Below are positions 20,924 to 32,054 of a stretch of DNA of 64,000 nucleotides, one piece after another (within the stretch, counting starts at the first letter, position 1; every line of letters begins with the position of its first letter). The position numbers were made by a program, and so were the translations under genes. Source of the stretch: Chalciporus piperatus (taxonomy: Eukaryota; Basidiomycota; Agaricomycetes; Boletales; Boletaceae); NCBI GenBank assembly GCA_038093975.1, contig JBBPTG010000012.1, positions 186,001 to 250,000 on the forward strand. Direction: 5' to 3'. A model generated the notes under the pieces. That model was not told where the DNA came from, did not search any database, and worked only from the letters and a program-made list of their open reading frames with translations.

Positions 20924-22744
20924 ATGTTCAACGCGTCCGTGTCCCAGCGCGTCCTCAGACGACTCTCAAAGCGACCAAAACGCGTGTCTATCCCACAATA
21001 CACACCAGGTACGTCCTCTGCTTGCAAGGGGGCCCGTGTACTAACTTCTGGTCAAGTAATTTGCACCCGTCAGCTATCTCAGACCGCTCCGTCAACACCC
21101 AAACCCAAATCCCAACTGAAACCATGGGCCTTCGCTCCGAATCCCACATTCCCCAAATCGACCAGTCAAATAGACCGCTGCCATCTAGAGGCCGTCAGTC
21201 ATGCTACAGGAAGCAAAGGAAAATCACGTCTCATACCAATGCTACGTCTCGTCCGAGAAATGAAGACAGGAGGCGTGAAACCTGATCTGATAATATACAA
21301 CTCTCTACTGGCTTGTCTCGCTGATGAAGCCCTTCCGTTGGAAGCCTGGGCTGTCGTCGACGACATGACGTCATCGGGGATAGCGTTGGATCGTCAGTCC
21401 TACAACCATCTCATTCATGTCAGTTCACTCATCTATTCCCGGACACGAAACGAATCAACACTGATGTCTTTCAGGCATGTAGATGGTCTCCGTCTGTGAC
21501 TATGTGGGACATAGTGGACCAGATGCGCAAAAGCGGATTTGAACCAGACGAACAGACCTACTCCCACATCATCAGACGTGCCACGACGACAGAGAGCATC
21601 GAGCTCGCTCTCCAATATATGCACGAAATGGAAGCCCTCGGTCTTGTTCCCGAGCTCTCTGCCGCTCAGGCCGTCGTCAAACTCGCCGCAGACATGAACC
21701 TTCCAAAGGCCGCCATCGAAATCGCTCAGAAATTCGAATCCCGCTCCCAGCGCAAACTAGGAGGAGAACCATGGCTTGCATGTCTCATATCCTCCGCTCA
21801 CATGCTCTATGTACGTCCTCTGGCGATGTTCTGGTGACTGCAGCTTAAGTTTCAATCGGCAGGCGGACGGCGTCGAATTAACATGGCAGACCGTCGTGCA
21901 TAAATTAAATCTTACTCCAGACGAGGGGACGTGCCTTTCCGTTCTGAGCGCATGCGCACGGCACGGTCTTGCGGACGTAGCTTTGGATGTTATGCGGGTG
22001 CTCCGAGGCATGGGCGTGGATCCATGGTCTGAACATCATTTTGCTCCCTTGGTCGAAGCTCTCTGCAAGAAGGGGCTGCTCAAGGAGGCCATGCAGACCT
22101 TGGTCACGATGCGTAAACTGTGCATCAACCCAACAAACGAAACAGTTCGGCCAATTACCGAGTTCCTACGGGCGGACGTAGATCGCATCGATGGTGCTTG
22201 GCCATTGCTTGACCAGTGGCGAAGCGAGGGGAACCCGGTCGACTCCATGATCATGAACACCGTCATCCACGCATCCATCCTTCTCGGCGACCTGCACCGC
22301 GCCGTTGGCGCACACAAGTCGTTTCCCGACTATGATTGCAAGCCCAATATCGACACTTACAACCATCTTCTTTCGGGTTGCATCACTGCACGCCATCGAG
22401 ATCTTGGCAACAAACTACTTGTGGAAATGAAACAAGCTGCCATCAAGCCTGACGCCAAGACATATGAGCACATCGTTTTACTATGTGTGACACAGACGGT
22501 TTACGAAGACGCGTTTTTCTACCTTGAGGAGATGAAAGCTCAAAAATTCATCCCTCCGCCAAGTGTTTACGATGCCATCATTCGAACTTGTCTGGACGCT
22601 CGAGACTCGCGGTATTCCATGGCTGTCAAGGAGATGCACCAATGCGGCTACACACCTTCCACAAGTCTGCAACAACTACTTTCACGCCAGGCCTCACAAC
22701 ATACTGGCAAGGGGAAAGACGGTGAGGATTCAGAGATGGCATAG
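20924..22744 (+). CDS. Pentatricopeptide-repeat protein, probably mitochondrial
   Basis: Exons 20924-21008, 21057-21418, 21475-21810 and 21863-22744 give 554 residues. The start is a basic, amphipathic, acid-free leader (MFNASVSQRVLRRLSKRPKR), as in mitochondrial presequences. At least eight 35-residue PPR motifs follow, recognisable by patterns such as GVKPDLIIYNSLLACL, GFEPDEQTYSHIIRRA, CKPNIDTYNHLLSGC and AIKPDAKTYEHIVLLC. PPR proteins bind specific organellar RNAs to control processing, stability or translation; the target cannot be read from sequence. The first intron contains a perfect TACTAAC branch site and is 48 nt without a stop, so an unspliced form would also be in frame. Confidence 0.88.
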
Positions 22745-23336
22745 ATAGCACATCATAGTTGTATCTCTTGACCCTTAATCGTTCCCAATGCTCACGCAGG
22801 TGATTTGATATTCTTGCTGGTTGCTCTCGTTTCCTACCCAACTTGAAGCTGTGAGACTACGCCTTGCAAAATCACCTTGGTCACCAGACTGCGTTGACCC
22901 TGGGCTCGCTCCCGAGTCTCGAAGCAACGCGCTTACGAGGCCGGTGTTACTCATGAGGACACGGTGAATCGATATCGACTGCGCGTAACTTTAATTAAGA
23001 ACATGTTGTGCGCAGAGATAGCTCTGGAAGTGGGCATCTCCGAGTCCGTCGGAAGGTCGGGATGAAAGCTTACAAGTCTGGTTGAACTATACGCTTGCAT
23101 TGCGATATATTTACGGCCAAAGCAATGGTACCAGCTGAAAAGATAGCAGATCAGCCCACATAAAACACTTCCCGGGCTTTTCACTATTTCAACGAGACGA
23201 TGCGACCCACGTCCCCGCCGACTTGAACCTCTCTTCTGAATTACAACTCTCCTCCCTCCCCATCTTAACCAAAGCGCCTGGCTTTGCTGTTTGCTATCAC
23301 CACCCTTTACGTCCTCTTGACCTCAACAGAAGCGAG
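22745..23336. other. Convergent gap, PPR gene / coiled-coil membrane gene
   Basis: Two 3' ends face each other across about 590 bp. Short open frames occur on both strands but none has a motif or spliced partner. I see nothing else. Confidence 0.5.
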
Positions 23337-26063
23337 TTATTCGTCTTCCCAAGGACTGAAGTTGGGCTTCCGGATCAACGGCAGCGATTGCAACCACGCA
23401 GGGAGAGCGCTATCCTTCTGCCCGATGCGCCTACCTTGGGCCTCTGCATGGACGTGGGTGGGAGATGAAGGAATGCTTCCCACATCGCTAAGACTCGGGA
23501 GGCGTTCGAGGCTTGTGTTCGTCGACCCACTGAGAACTCGCTGTAACGCCTCGCGTTCCGCTCGAGAAGGAGCGAACGCACGGAGGAGGGAAGAAGGCAT
23601 CGAGGATGTGATGCATGAAGCAAGACCTGTCGGATTCAACGCGTCGTAGGACGAGGAAGTGGTAGAAACGTCTGTGCTGGAGGTCTTGTCTGGTGTGCGT
23701 CTCGGGAGACGGAACACTTTCGCATCTGGATTGAGACCACTCCGTTGTTTCTCCTTGGTAGAAATTGCATCGAACCATCCCTTCGAAGGGGTATCTGCGC
23801 CTTGGCTGAGAACCCCCCGAGAGTCAGCTGGCTCATATGTCTCCTGTAGCAAAGATACTCGATCGTAGCTCGATTGTCCGTGAGCACGATGAAGGTCGAA
23901 TGAGTCGGGATCTGATTCAGGGTCCGAGTGTCCAGCGTATGAAACTGGCGATGAAGGGAAATAAGTATTCCCAGATGCGAGAGTTCCCCTCCAATCTGCC
24001 ACTGGAGAATCGAGGACACTGATCAAGCTGCTGGGAATGAAAGCTGACGATGGGGTGTGGGGTTCGCCGAACGGCGAGAAGGACGTAGCCTGTCCTGATG
24101 GTGACATGACATAACCTTGAGGACGGAAAACTGTAGAGTAGTTTGAAACATCATCCTTGCCACCCAAACCATAAAACGTACCTGAGGTGAGCCCCGCAGA
24201 CTCGGGAGAGTGCGAAGCGTGACTCTGTTCTATCCCAACGTCGCCTCGCAGAGGCTCTAGCGCGTTCAACGATGCCAGGACATCATCTGCAGGGAGATCG
24301 AATGGGTTATAAGACAGAGACCATGTAGATTTTTCCGTTTGTCCGCTGTTAGAAACTTGGTCGAGGACAGATTGAGACGCATCGAGGGAATCGGGGTATG
24401 ACGTGACAAGTTGCGCATGCTCCTGTGCAGCACGAAGTCGAGACTTGCCGTCCAAGATCCTATCCTCCAGTTCCCGTGCACGAGTATTGAGCGCCACCAC
24501 AACCTCCTCCACCACTCGCACTTCCCTCCTCTTCTTTTCCAACTCACAAATCAGTTCCTCTTCCATGGCGTCGGTACCGTCGGGTTCAGCCGCGAGAAGT
24601 GCACGATCCTGCACCATGCGCTCTTTTAACCGTTGAATTTCCAGTTCGAGTTCCTCCACTCTATGGATTGCAGATTCCTTGGTGTGACGTGCAGCTTTCA
24701 TTTTCTTCTCTGCTTCCTTTTTTGCCGTCTCGGCAAGCCGTCTGATTTCTTCCAAAACCTTGGTACGTGCTCGACCATCCACTCTTTTCTGTTCTTCCTC
24801 GCGCCTCCTCGTGCGGAGCTCGCCCAGTTCGGCCTCTAGTAGATCGCGAGACTGATCAGCAGCATTCTGGGCTTCTTCAAGCTGATTCTGAAGGCCATGG
24901 ACAGATGCTTGTGCTGCCGTTGTTTGTCTCAAAACTTCCGCAATAGCGGGGGAATGCTCGGATACACAAGAGATAGATGGGGAACGGGAGATCGTATGAG
25001 CGACCGGAGGAGCATGAACAGATATCCGCGTGTGGTCAGGGAGTGGGTGAGAGGACTGAGATGCTGGTGGCAGGAGTTCGTGGAGACGGTGATCGGCGTG
25101 CAAAGGTAGCGAAACCGACTTTGGCAATGGGGGTGGTGACGAGTTGCGATATGGCAAGGGGCCAGACCCTTGGGATGAACGCTCTCGATTACGCAATTTG
25201 GGTGGCGATCCACGTAATAACGGACGAGCCAACTTGGCGAACGGTAACCCTAGTCAAGTGTTGAGCGCCTCAAGCATCTGGCTTTGCGCTAAGAATTTAC
25301 CATTGTAATCATGGAGGCTATCCAAAGCCTTGAAGCCGAGAATGCCAGAACTCCAGCCCTCGGTGTCCTTCGAGCGGATCATAGCATCATAATACCAAGA
25401 TTCGACGAGACCGCCTCGCCACCAATGTCCAAACGCGCCAATGAACCAGGAGTCTGAAGAAACAGATCCATCAACATCTGAACCGTGGGCGGGGTGGTTG
25501 TGACCGTTGCTTGTGCGACGTCCCCCAGTAGGGGACGCTCCCCGAGTGGTGGCAATCGTGCAGACGCCAAAACTGTGAAAGACATGTTTTGGAGTACGGA
25601 GAGACACGGATGCACGGTTGGCGAAATGAAATGGAAGCGTAGTGCGATCTGTTGTCGTATTACGGTCCGAACTGCGAGCGCGTGAACGCGAGAGGTTGTC
25701 GAGTTCAGCGCTTGACTCGTCAGCGGGGTCGTCCAGGTGGCTCAAATGTTGGCGAAAGGATTGTTCAGTCAGATAGGCTCTGAACGAGATTTCAGTGGGA
25801 TTCGTGAGGTATGCTAGTGATGCATCGATGATTGAGCACCAGATCAGGACATAGGGTTGGGTAGATTTCACGAATTTCAGGACAAGAATGAGCATATTTA
25901 CCCAGGGGGAGAGAAGATACTGACCAAGGATCAAGATGACCGCAACAAAGACAAGAGCGCAGATGAAGGATCGAAATTCGCCTCTGGTGTGCACAGATTC
26001 ATCCCAGATATACGTCGACGTCCATGGTGAGAGAAGACCAAGGCCACCGAAGGATAAGCTCAT
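23337..26063 (-). CDS. Unrecognised membrane-anchored coiled-coil protein
   Basis: Exons 26063-25301 and 25249-23337 give 891 residues. I do not recognise the family. Residues about 30-90 hold two or three hydrophobic segments (ICALVFVAVILILGQYLL and VLIWCSIIDASLAYL), a membrane module near the N-terminus. Residues about 90-250 are polar with Ser/Thr/Arg-rich stretches. A strong coiled coil follows at about 360-545, rich in Glu, Lys and Arg (AETAKKEAEKKMKAARHTKE). The last 300 residues are Ser/Pro-rich and look disordered, ending with SLPLIRKPNFSPWEDE. ATG 26063 is the first in frame; the frame is open upstream to 26294 but without an ATG, so an extra 5' exon is possible. A tether between a membrane and another structure is conceivable, but that is speculation. 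Confidence 0.8.
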
Positions 26064-27740
26064 GAGCCAAAAAATGGAGCTTGAATGCTTTCTTGCGAGG
26101 CAGGAGGGGTGAGAGGATGGATGGGCAGTGTAGTGCGTATGATTGATTGCAGACACTGTGGTTGAGGGACGATGGCGTCCCGGGATCACAGGAAATGATG
26201 GAGAAAAAATCACCTGATGATCAAGGGGAAGCAGCGTTGATGAATTAGCGAGCTCGTCGTTTCCGACGTCGTTGACGCAGGAAGAGACGGACACGGTGCA
26301 ATCAAAGACTTCAAACCGGAGTCGGAAAATTTGTACGTAAACCTACAGCGACTTTCTCACCACCAAAGTATGACTACGTCAAACTACCAGCCGGACTCCA
26401 TTTGCCAAGTACATACCCACTGTATACCCATTTGGCATCTACCAAAGACACTTGCTTCCAGTTCGCGAAGCTGCCCCACTCTCACATGATAGTCCCATCG
26501 CGGATCGATAAAGCTCGGACCATCACTCAGATGATGCCTTCTGTCAATCGTAAAACATCCGGGTGAGCATGTGCCATTGTGCCAAGTACCCGGGACAGAC
26601 TTGCGAGCTTCGTTTCTCCACTGGGTGGGTAGTGAACTCACGAGTCCGTACACAATGTGCACATCGTCGTCCCGCCATTCCTCATGATCCCGAGACTCGC
26701 ATCCTCACCTCATTTACTAGAAATTCTCCCTAACCTTGCTCGCAACATGCTTTGTCCCGCGCTTGTACTTCGACTCCACTGCTGCTTCCCAATATGTTTC
26801 TTTGATGCTTCTGTCAGACTTCTAACACACTCCTTATCGCCGCCTCTCCGGCCGGTTCGCTAACTTTATTTCCTCTTGGCTTGGATCTCATGACTCACTG
26901 AGCAGCGGTTGAGAGGATAAAACATCATGCAGTCCGAGGCTAGCCCTGCATAGGACCTTATTGGCTACTTATCTCTTGACAGTGGACACTGATTAGTTCG
27001 AATGGGTTTGATATCATGCCTATCATCTCCTGTCATTCGACGTCCGACTTTATCTTGAATTGTATCAGATTATATCTTCCTCTTAACCTTCATCTCCGCG
27101 AGTTGTGCGCGCTGGAACGATCAAGAGTTCTCGGCGACTCCGACGACGTTTTCTCGACTGATTGTTTCTGATCAATCATACCGGAGCCGATAAAGTTTAA
27201 CATGCAACGATAGACAGCCATCTATGTCTCAATGCTATATACTTAGCGTTGGCAATCCCGCCGCCCGCGACAACACCCGTCTAATTGGCCTTAGCTTGCG
27301 AATGGCGCTGAGGGTAGCCAGCAAAAGCAAGCCACGGCGACGTGGCTCCTTGAATTGTACTAAAAATACAACTGTTACATGACTCGAGGCTCCATGACTA
27401 AACAAGGTGGACCAAATAAATGAGGGCGCGAAAGGAACCCCAGGGAGAAGGAGGGCCGGGTGATGCAAAAGATCAGCCAACTAGCGAGACCACAGGAAAC
27501 CGGTTAACTAATGATGCATAATAGAGAGGACAACGGGCCCACCTAGCGAGACAACAGGTACCGGTCTGAGGAGGGAACGAGGCCTTCCTGAAACTGATAT
27601 CCCGCTAGGAGTATGACGACATAGACAAAGGAGGTGGCAACAGCTGGCGGTACTCAGGCGCGTGAGAGCGAGCATTGGCCAATTAGATTCGTATAAATAA
27701 ATCTTTAAACCCAACAAAAAATGGTTGACGCGAACCAAAC
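26064..27740. other. Gene-poor stretch upstream of the coiled-coil gene
   Basis: Nearly 1.7 kb without a coding frame I can support. Several 60-95 codon frames occur, mostly without ATG and without motifs. The part next to 26064 is the promoter of the membrane/coiled-coil gene. The part near 27480-27570 has a degenerate direct repeat, and the right edge meets the tRNA-His terminator. I searched by eye for reverse transcriptase, integrase and transposase motifs and saw none. Confidence 0.5.
27481..27565. repeat. Degenerate direct repeat, about 24 bp, period 62
   Basis: CTAGCGAGACCACAGG at 27481 and CTAGCGAGACAACAGG at 27543 start two copies that continue to ACCGGT with one substitution and one missing base. 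Function unknown; it may be a remnant of an insertion near the tRNA gene. Confidence 0.6.
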
Positions 27741-27746
27741 AAAAAA
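27741..27746 (-). terminator. RNA polymerase III terminator of tRNA-His
   Basis: On the minus strand six consecutive T residues follow the 3' end of the tRNA by four bases, the standard Pol III stop. Confidence 0.85.
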
Positions 27747-27750
27747 CACA

Positions 27751-27831
27751 TGTCCCAGGGAGGATTCGAACCTCCGGCTTCACGGTTTGGTATTCCACAA
27801 CGTGATGATTTAACCACTAATCGACAAGGAC
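27751..27831 (-). tRNA. tRNA-His (anticodon GUG), with 9-nt intron
   Basis: Read on the minus strand, the 81-nt gene folds as a cloverleaf. The acceptor stem is GTCCTTG/CTGGGAC (one T-T mismatch at the sixth pair), the D stem GATT/AATC, and the anticodon stem TCACG/CGTGA around a 16-nt loop, which is a 7-nt anticodon loop TTGTGG..C with anticodon GTG plus a 9-nt intron after position 37. The T arm is GGAGG-TTCGAAT-CCTCC, which also gives a perfect B box, and the discriminator is A. A T6 terminator follows directly. The G at position -1 that histidyl tRNAs need is not encoded, as usual in eukaryotes. Confidence 0.9.
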
Positions 27832-28159
27832 GTAGTAACAAACGGGGCCCAAATGCATCATATAGATACGTGCATCCGACACCCCTAGATCTCGAGATGA
27901 ACCTGGCGATAAGAAGCGAACGTGAGCTCCATTTGTTTCCAGGGTAGACCTCAGACGATTGGCTGTTTATCGGCTGTATATCTTGTGAGTGTATGGCAAT
28001 AACTTTCACTGGGTGAATGGAGACTTCCATTATGTAAGCCACCTTTGGATCTGTTTCTTGGAGTGGAATGATTACTGGTAGTCTAGGCTTGGGCGCATAA
28101 ATGCTCTCTCTTTCGAGTCTTCATTTCGACGACGACCTCCCGGAAACCAACATACAGCC
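27832..28159. other. Intergenic between tRNA-His and the four-helix membrane gene
   Basis: The 5' flank of the tRNA (minus strand) and the promoter of the membrane gene (plus strand) share this stretch. No open frame has support. Confidence 0.5.
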
Positions 28160-29021
28160 ATGAGGAAAACTTCATATGTCCTTACCTTTATCGCCGTATT
28201 CATTACGCTCGTCATTGTAAGCCCCTTAGTTTGCTCCTATGCTGTCCGTGGCTAACCATTTCATCCCAGAATATTCTGTCTGCTCGTCTACCCGACTGGT
28301 TCGCCAGTGACATATGTTTCCAAGCGCTCGAATTCCTGACACCTTTTGAAGGCTCGTCTCGACCTATACGCTTGATAGCCCAGACGCAAAAGTTACAATT
28401 CGTTATGGCCTAATGCAACGCTGTGAACGCACCCTTGTCAGCATTCCTGCTCCCGGCAATAAAGGTCGTCTCGCATATACAGACTACGAGTGTCGGCCTT
28501 TCCCTCTCCGAGTTCAAGATGGCTGCGAGGACGAGAACCGTCTGTTTTGCGCAGAATGGGGCTCTGCTCAGTACTTCACTGAACTCGGCATCGGCTTCGC
28601 TTTTTTGGCTTTAGTGGCGTTGCTCATCGGCGTAAGCACTCATTCCAGGCGTCGCAGGGTTTGGAGAGCTGTCGCAGGTCTCGTTTTGCTTCACGGTACG
28701 TGATCAATCATCTCCCCACGCAGAGTCCCGATCCCATACACTTCTACAGCCGTCTTTCAATTGGTCACGTTCAGCCTCGTGACAGAGCTTTATCGCAAAA
28801 ACAGATTTGCTGCATTCGAGGATGCTAAGCCTGGTGCGTTTCCTCGTGCGAATGCCACGGATTATTATTCACTTCGCATAGGTTTGGGCTACGTGTTCAA
28901 CGTCATTTCCTGGCTGGCTGGCTTCCTCGTTGGCAGTGCTGTCATCGTGACTGGGGTTGCTGCTGACCGTGGTCACAGATGGGCCGCTGGAAACAGGGCT
29001 TATCGCGCGATTCGAGGATGA
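28160..29021 (+). CDS. Four-helix membrane protein, SUR7/PalI/claudin-like layout
   Basis: Exons 28160-28216, 28270-28298 (29 nt), 28352-28695 and 28750-29021 give 233 residues. The topology is one N-terminal helix (YVLTFIAVFITLVINIL), then an external loop of about 90 residues with cysteines at RCERTL, YECRPFP and DGCEDENRLFCAEW that could form disulfides, then three more helices (IGFAFLALVALLIGV, LVLLHAVFQLVTFSLV, ISWLAGFLVGSAVIVTGV). This is the plan of fungal SUR7/PalI and claudin-type proteins, which organise plasma-membrane domains or sense pH. I cannot see a family-defining motif, so the assignment is by topology only. The C-terminus is a very short cytosolic tail. Confidence 0.82.
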
Positions 29022-29423
29022 TTCATTGCATCTGCAAGTCCCAGTCAGCCTACATATATCTACGTATCATTTTCTTTTCTCTGCGATGTGTTTCCGCGAG
29101 TTCCTGTACTGTGAGATTGCTTGTCATGGACGTATTATGAACCGAACGGTTGTACATACCTGTACATACCCACATTCTGTATCTAGCTTTGATCTAGCTG
29201 TTGAATTCACCTCTCGATCCGTATAACGCTCACATTGTCGACCATCGGCACAGATTCTCCTCGCAGCAACATTTGTCAGTCAAGAAAAGGTATCTTATTC
29301 AATATGTACAATAGTAGCATTTGCGGGCTGTCATATTCCGTCACTGCCAAACCGACCCAGAAACATACAAAGTGAAGCTTAACGGCACTTAGGCGCGGGG
29401 AGGCAGGGCGAGGCGTCACTCCG
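29022..29423. other. Convergent gap, four-helix membrane gene / F-box gene
   Basis: This holds the two facing 3' flanks. No gene is seen. Confidence 0.5.
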
Positions 29424-31915
29424 TTAGTTGGGTTCAACAGCCTTAAACGTCGGGCGTCCCTCTTCTTCAACCATTTTGACGTCCCGGAAGGCCACACCAT
29501 TGAGATAACGAATACCCAATGTGACAAAGTGTTCCCCTTCCTTGACGTCACTCTCATTCACCTTGTGGCTGTATTTTCGTTGAAGATAAGTAGTCAGTCT
29601 CTAGCTCCGTACTACATGAACAACGATGCAGGGACTCACACATCGACAAGGTGGTTTACGGTCTGGTATCGCGGTTTTGAATCCCCAACGTGACTTTGGC
29701 ACAAAAGACACCGTGTATCCGCGTTTTTCAGCGCGGATTCCTCCAAGGGTCGTTCGACAGCCTGGATCGCATCAAGAAACTCATCGTCGATAAGCTTCCA
29801 GCGGTTAGCCGCGTCGGTGAGCGGACGGTATCTATGGGGATACTGAAATCTTGCATGGAACACCTGTGCAACGCTCAATATTCCATTGTCATCATCTAGC
29901 CATATCACGCACCGCGGCCCTCCAGTTCATAACGCACGAGTCCTTGCAAAGAAGGCACATCAGTCGAGCATTCCGACGGTCCATATCATCCACCGTAGCT
30001 GTGCTTGGATCCAGGCCACAAGCATGGACAATATAGGCAGCCTCCCCGATGAGGGCGATATGTAATTCCTCCGCAACAGATCCAATGCATTCCGACTCCG
30101 TGGAATCCCATCGAGGGTATCCGCCTAACACACAGATTGAGAGGATGTCTGGATAAGCATATGGGCCAAGCGAGATATTCACGTAGAATAGCGCGGAGGC
30201 CAATTGCAGTTTGTTATTGTCGTTTTGGGGCGATACTGCAAGTGACGCGGGCTCGCTCTTACTTGCTTCAGCCTGATTTATGTCCGCAGGATCTTGTGGC
30301 AATAGAGAAGATGGAATCTTGAGGAGAGCAGCCAATTCTGCAGTAACCTTCTCCGTCCAGGATTCAACGATGGCGGGGAGCTGTGCAAAAGCAGATGCGA
30401 AATGGTTGTCCTCAATCGGAGTGCCTTCGGGACCCCTGATAATGCCACTGAAGGGAGGGAGGTTGGCGAGATAAGCTACGTGTGGAACGAGGTGGGAGGG
30501 ATGTATATCATGTGCTGGGTGTTGCATACAACGATCGTATTCGGTTGCCAGGGCTTTCCTACGTTCCTTGTACACAGTTTCTTCTAGGCGAGACGCCCGA
30601 AATCCGTCCATGATTTTGAACCACTCAGGACGCATACGGTCCCATTCTATTGTCTGGTCAACCAAGCCAAGGCTACACTCGACGTAAGCTTACCTTTGCC
30701 TGTGAGGGGTTTAGATGTCCTGAAGGCAGACGTGTAGGAATTTCGAATGCGGTAATGGTCGTAATAACTGATCTCACTCTCATACCCACTTTGCTTGAGA
30801 CGCTCAAAGATACTACGCCAACTTGATATCAATTCAAATTCATAGACGTGGGCGGAACGAACCTTGTCTCCCGCACTTCCCGACGCGCTTCCAACTCAAC
30901 CTTGCGATCATGTGCTCTAGCAACTTTCCAGCTTTCACATTGGCGCGCATGCTGTTGGATTATATCAGTCAGATGGTTGAAGAAGAGAAGTCAAGCAAAC
31001 CATTTTAATAGTTTGACATTTCTCCCGTGCTTCTCGCAAAAAGTCCTCTTTGTTGGAGGACTTGGAATGCTCTTGCAAGAATGACTCCACCTGTTCTCGA
31101 TCAACCCAGTCCCGCGGGTCTGCGACAAGGTCAGAAGTCAATGATAGCTCCGAGCGTAGCGCCGCGTACATTTTTCTTTGTCTAGAACGAAGTGTTCAAA
31201 GGGTAAAATATCGCCGTTCCAAAAGAGTTGATCACACGAGCCAGCTAGAAGAAATCTGCGTTCCAAGCGAGTTAAACCGGGGGAGTCTCCTCGCAGTTCA
31301 TTGAAACCCCACCTTGCGACCCTGCAGGCAGGACAATACCTACGACGCATCCGCCAAAAAATAATCTGAGCGTATTTTCCGCAGCCCTATGCTATGTATC
31401 AGATGATTTTCAATGGACAAGGGGGGAACCATTACATGACATCGAGCGTAGAACACGAGGTTCGCATACTCGGGTTCAGTCAGGTCAGGGGGACAGTCAG
31501 GTAGTCTCTTGGTCTGAGCACGAGCTTTCCTCCAAACGAATGCAGAGGATCTATCCATCAAGAGGGCTCGGAGAGATTTACACGCGCGTGCGAGGTTCAG
31601 AAGGTCTATGGGATGTATGTACTCGGCAATCTATCACCATCACTTAAGTGGGCAGTGAGAAAATAGAAGGAGACCACAGACGAGGAACAGAATGTCGAGG
31701 TTGAGTTGGCATAGCTCTTCTGCCTCTCCGCGCCGTCGTTTCTTAGAAGTTGACACGCCTTGTTGAGGCTGTCGAGGACGCTTGGGTCTCTTAGTAGGTC
31801 GTGGAGGGTCTTCCTCTGGGGAGGCTTGGATGGGGACGTCTTGTGGCGACGCGTCCGGGTTGTCTTCATGGTTTTTGAACTCAACTTTCCTTGTGGCTGA
31901 TCTGGTTTGCACCAT
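29424..31915 (-). CDS. F-box protein with cysteine motif, Agaricomycete type
   Basis: Exons 31915-31682, 31630-31436, 31386-31238, 31181-31001, 30951-30863, 30812-30694, 30646-29913, 29863-29640 and 29568-29424 give 689 residues. A basic, nuclear-signal-like N-terminus (RPTKRPKRPRQ) precedes the F-box at about 68-110 (LCQLNLDILFLIAEYIHPID then LLNLARACKSLRALLM). A cysteine pair motif follows near 143-166 (CHGCGKYAQ ... RRYCPACR), typical of a large F-box family expanded in mushroom-forming fungi. Further cysteines occur in the C-terminal half (LMCLLCKDS, TRCLLCQSHVG). F-box proteins bring substrates to SCF ubiquitin ligases; the substrate is unknown. The intron at 29864-29912 is needed to join MNWRAA to VFHARFQYPHR. 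Confidence 0.85.
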
Positions 31916-32054
31916 GTTGAGGCGTTGGTGTTGGAAGAGAAGAAAAAAGGGGTGCTACACATAAAACCGCGTTCTTAATTAGTGTGGCTGTACACGTGTT
32001 GTATGGTCACGGTACCGCCCAAAAACGAGTAAACCAATATGTAGATCATACGCA

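Noticed and set aside
26384..26662. 92-codon minus-strand frame upstream of the coiled-coil membrane gene
   Set aside because: It starts at a non-ATG codon, has no domain, and no splice signals link it to the downstream gene.
29864..29912. Frameshift in the F-box gene between CVMNWRAA and the next block
   Set aside because: A 49-nt GT..AG intron in phase 0 explains the frame change and restores a family-like NWRAAVFHARFQ junction.
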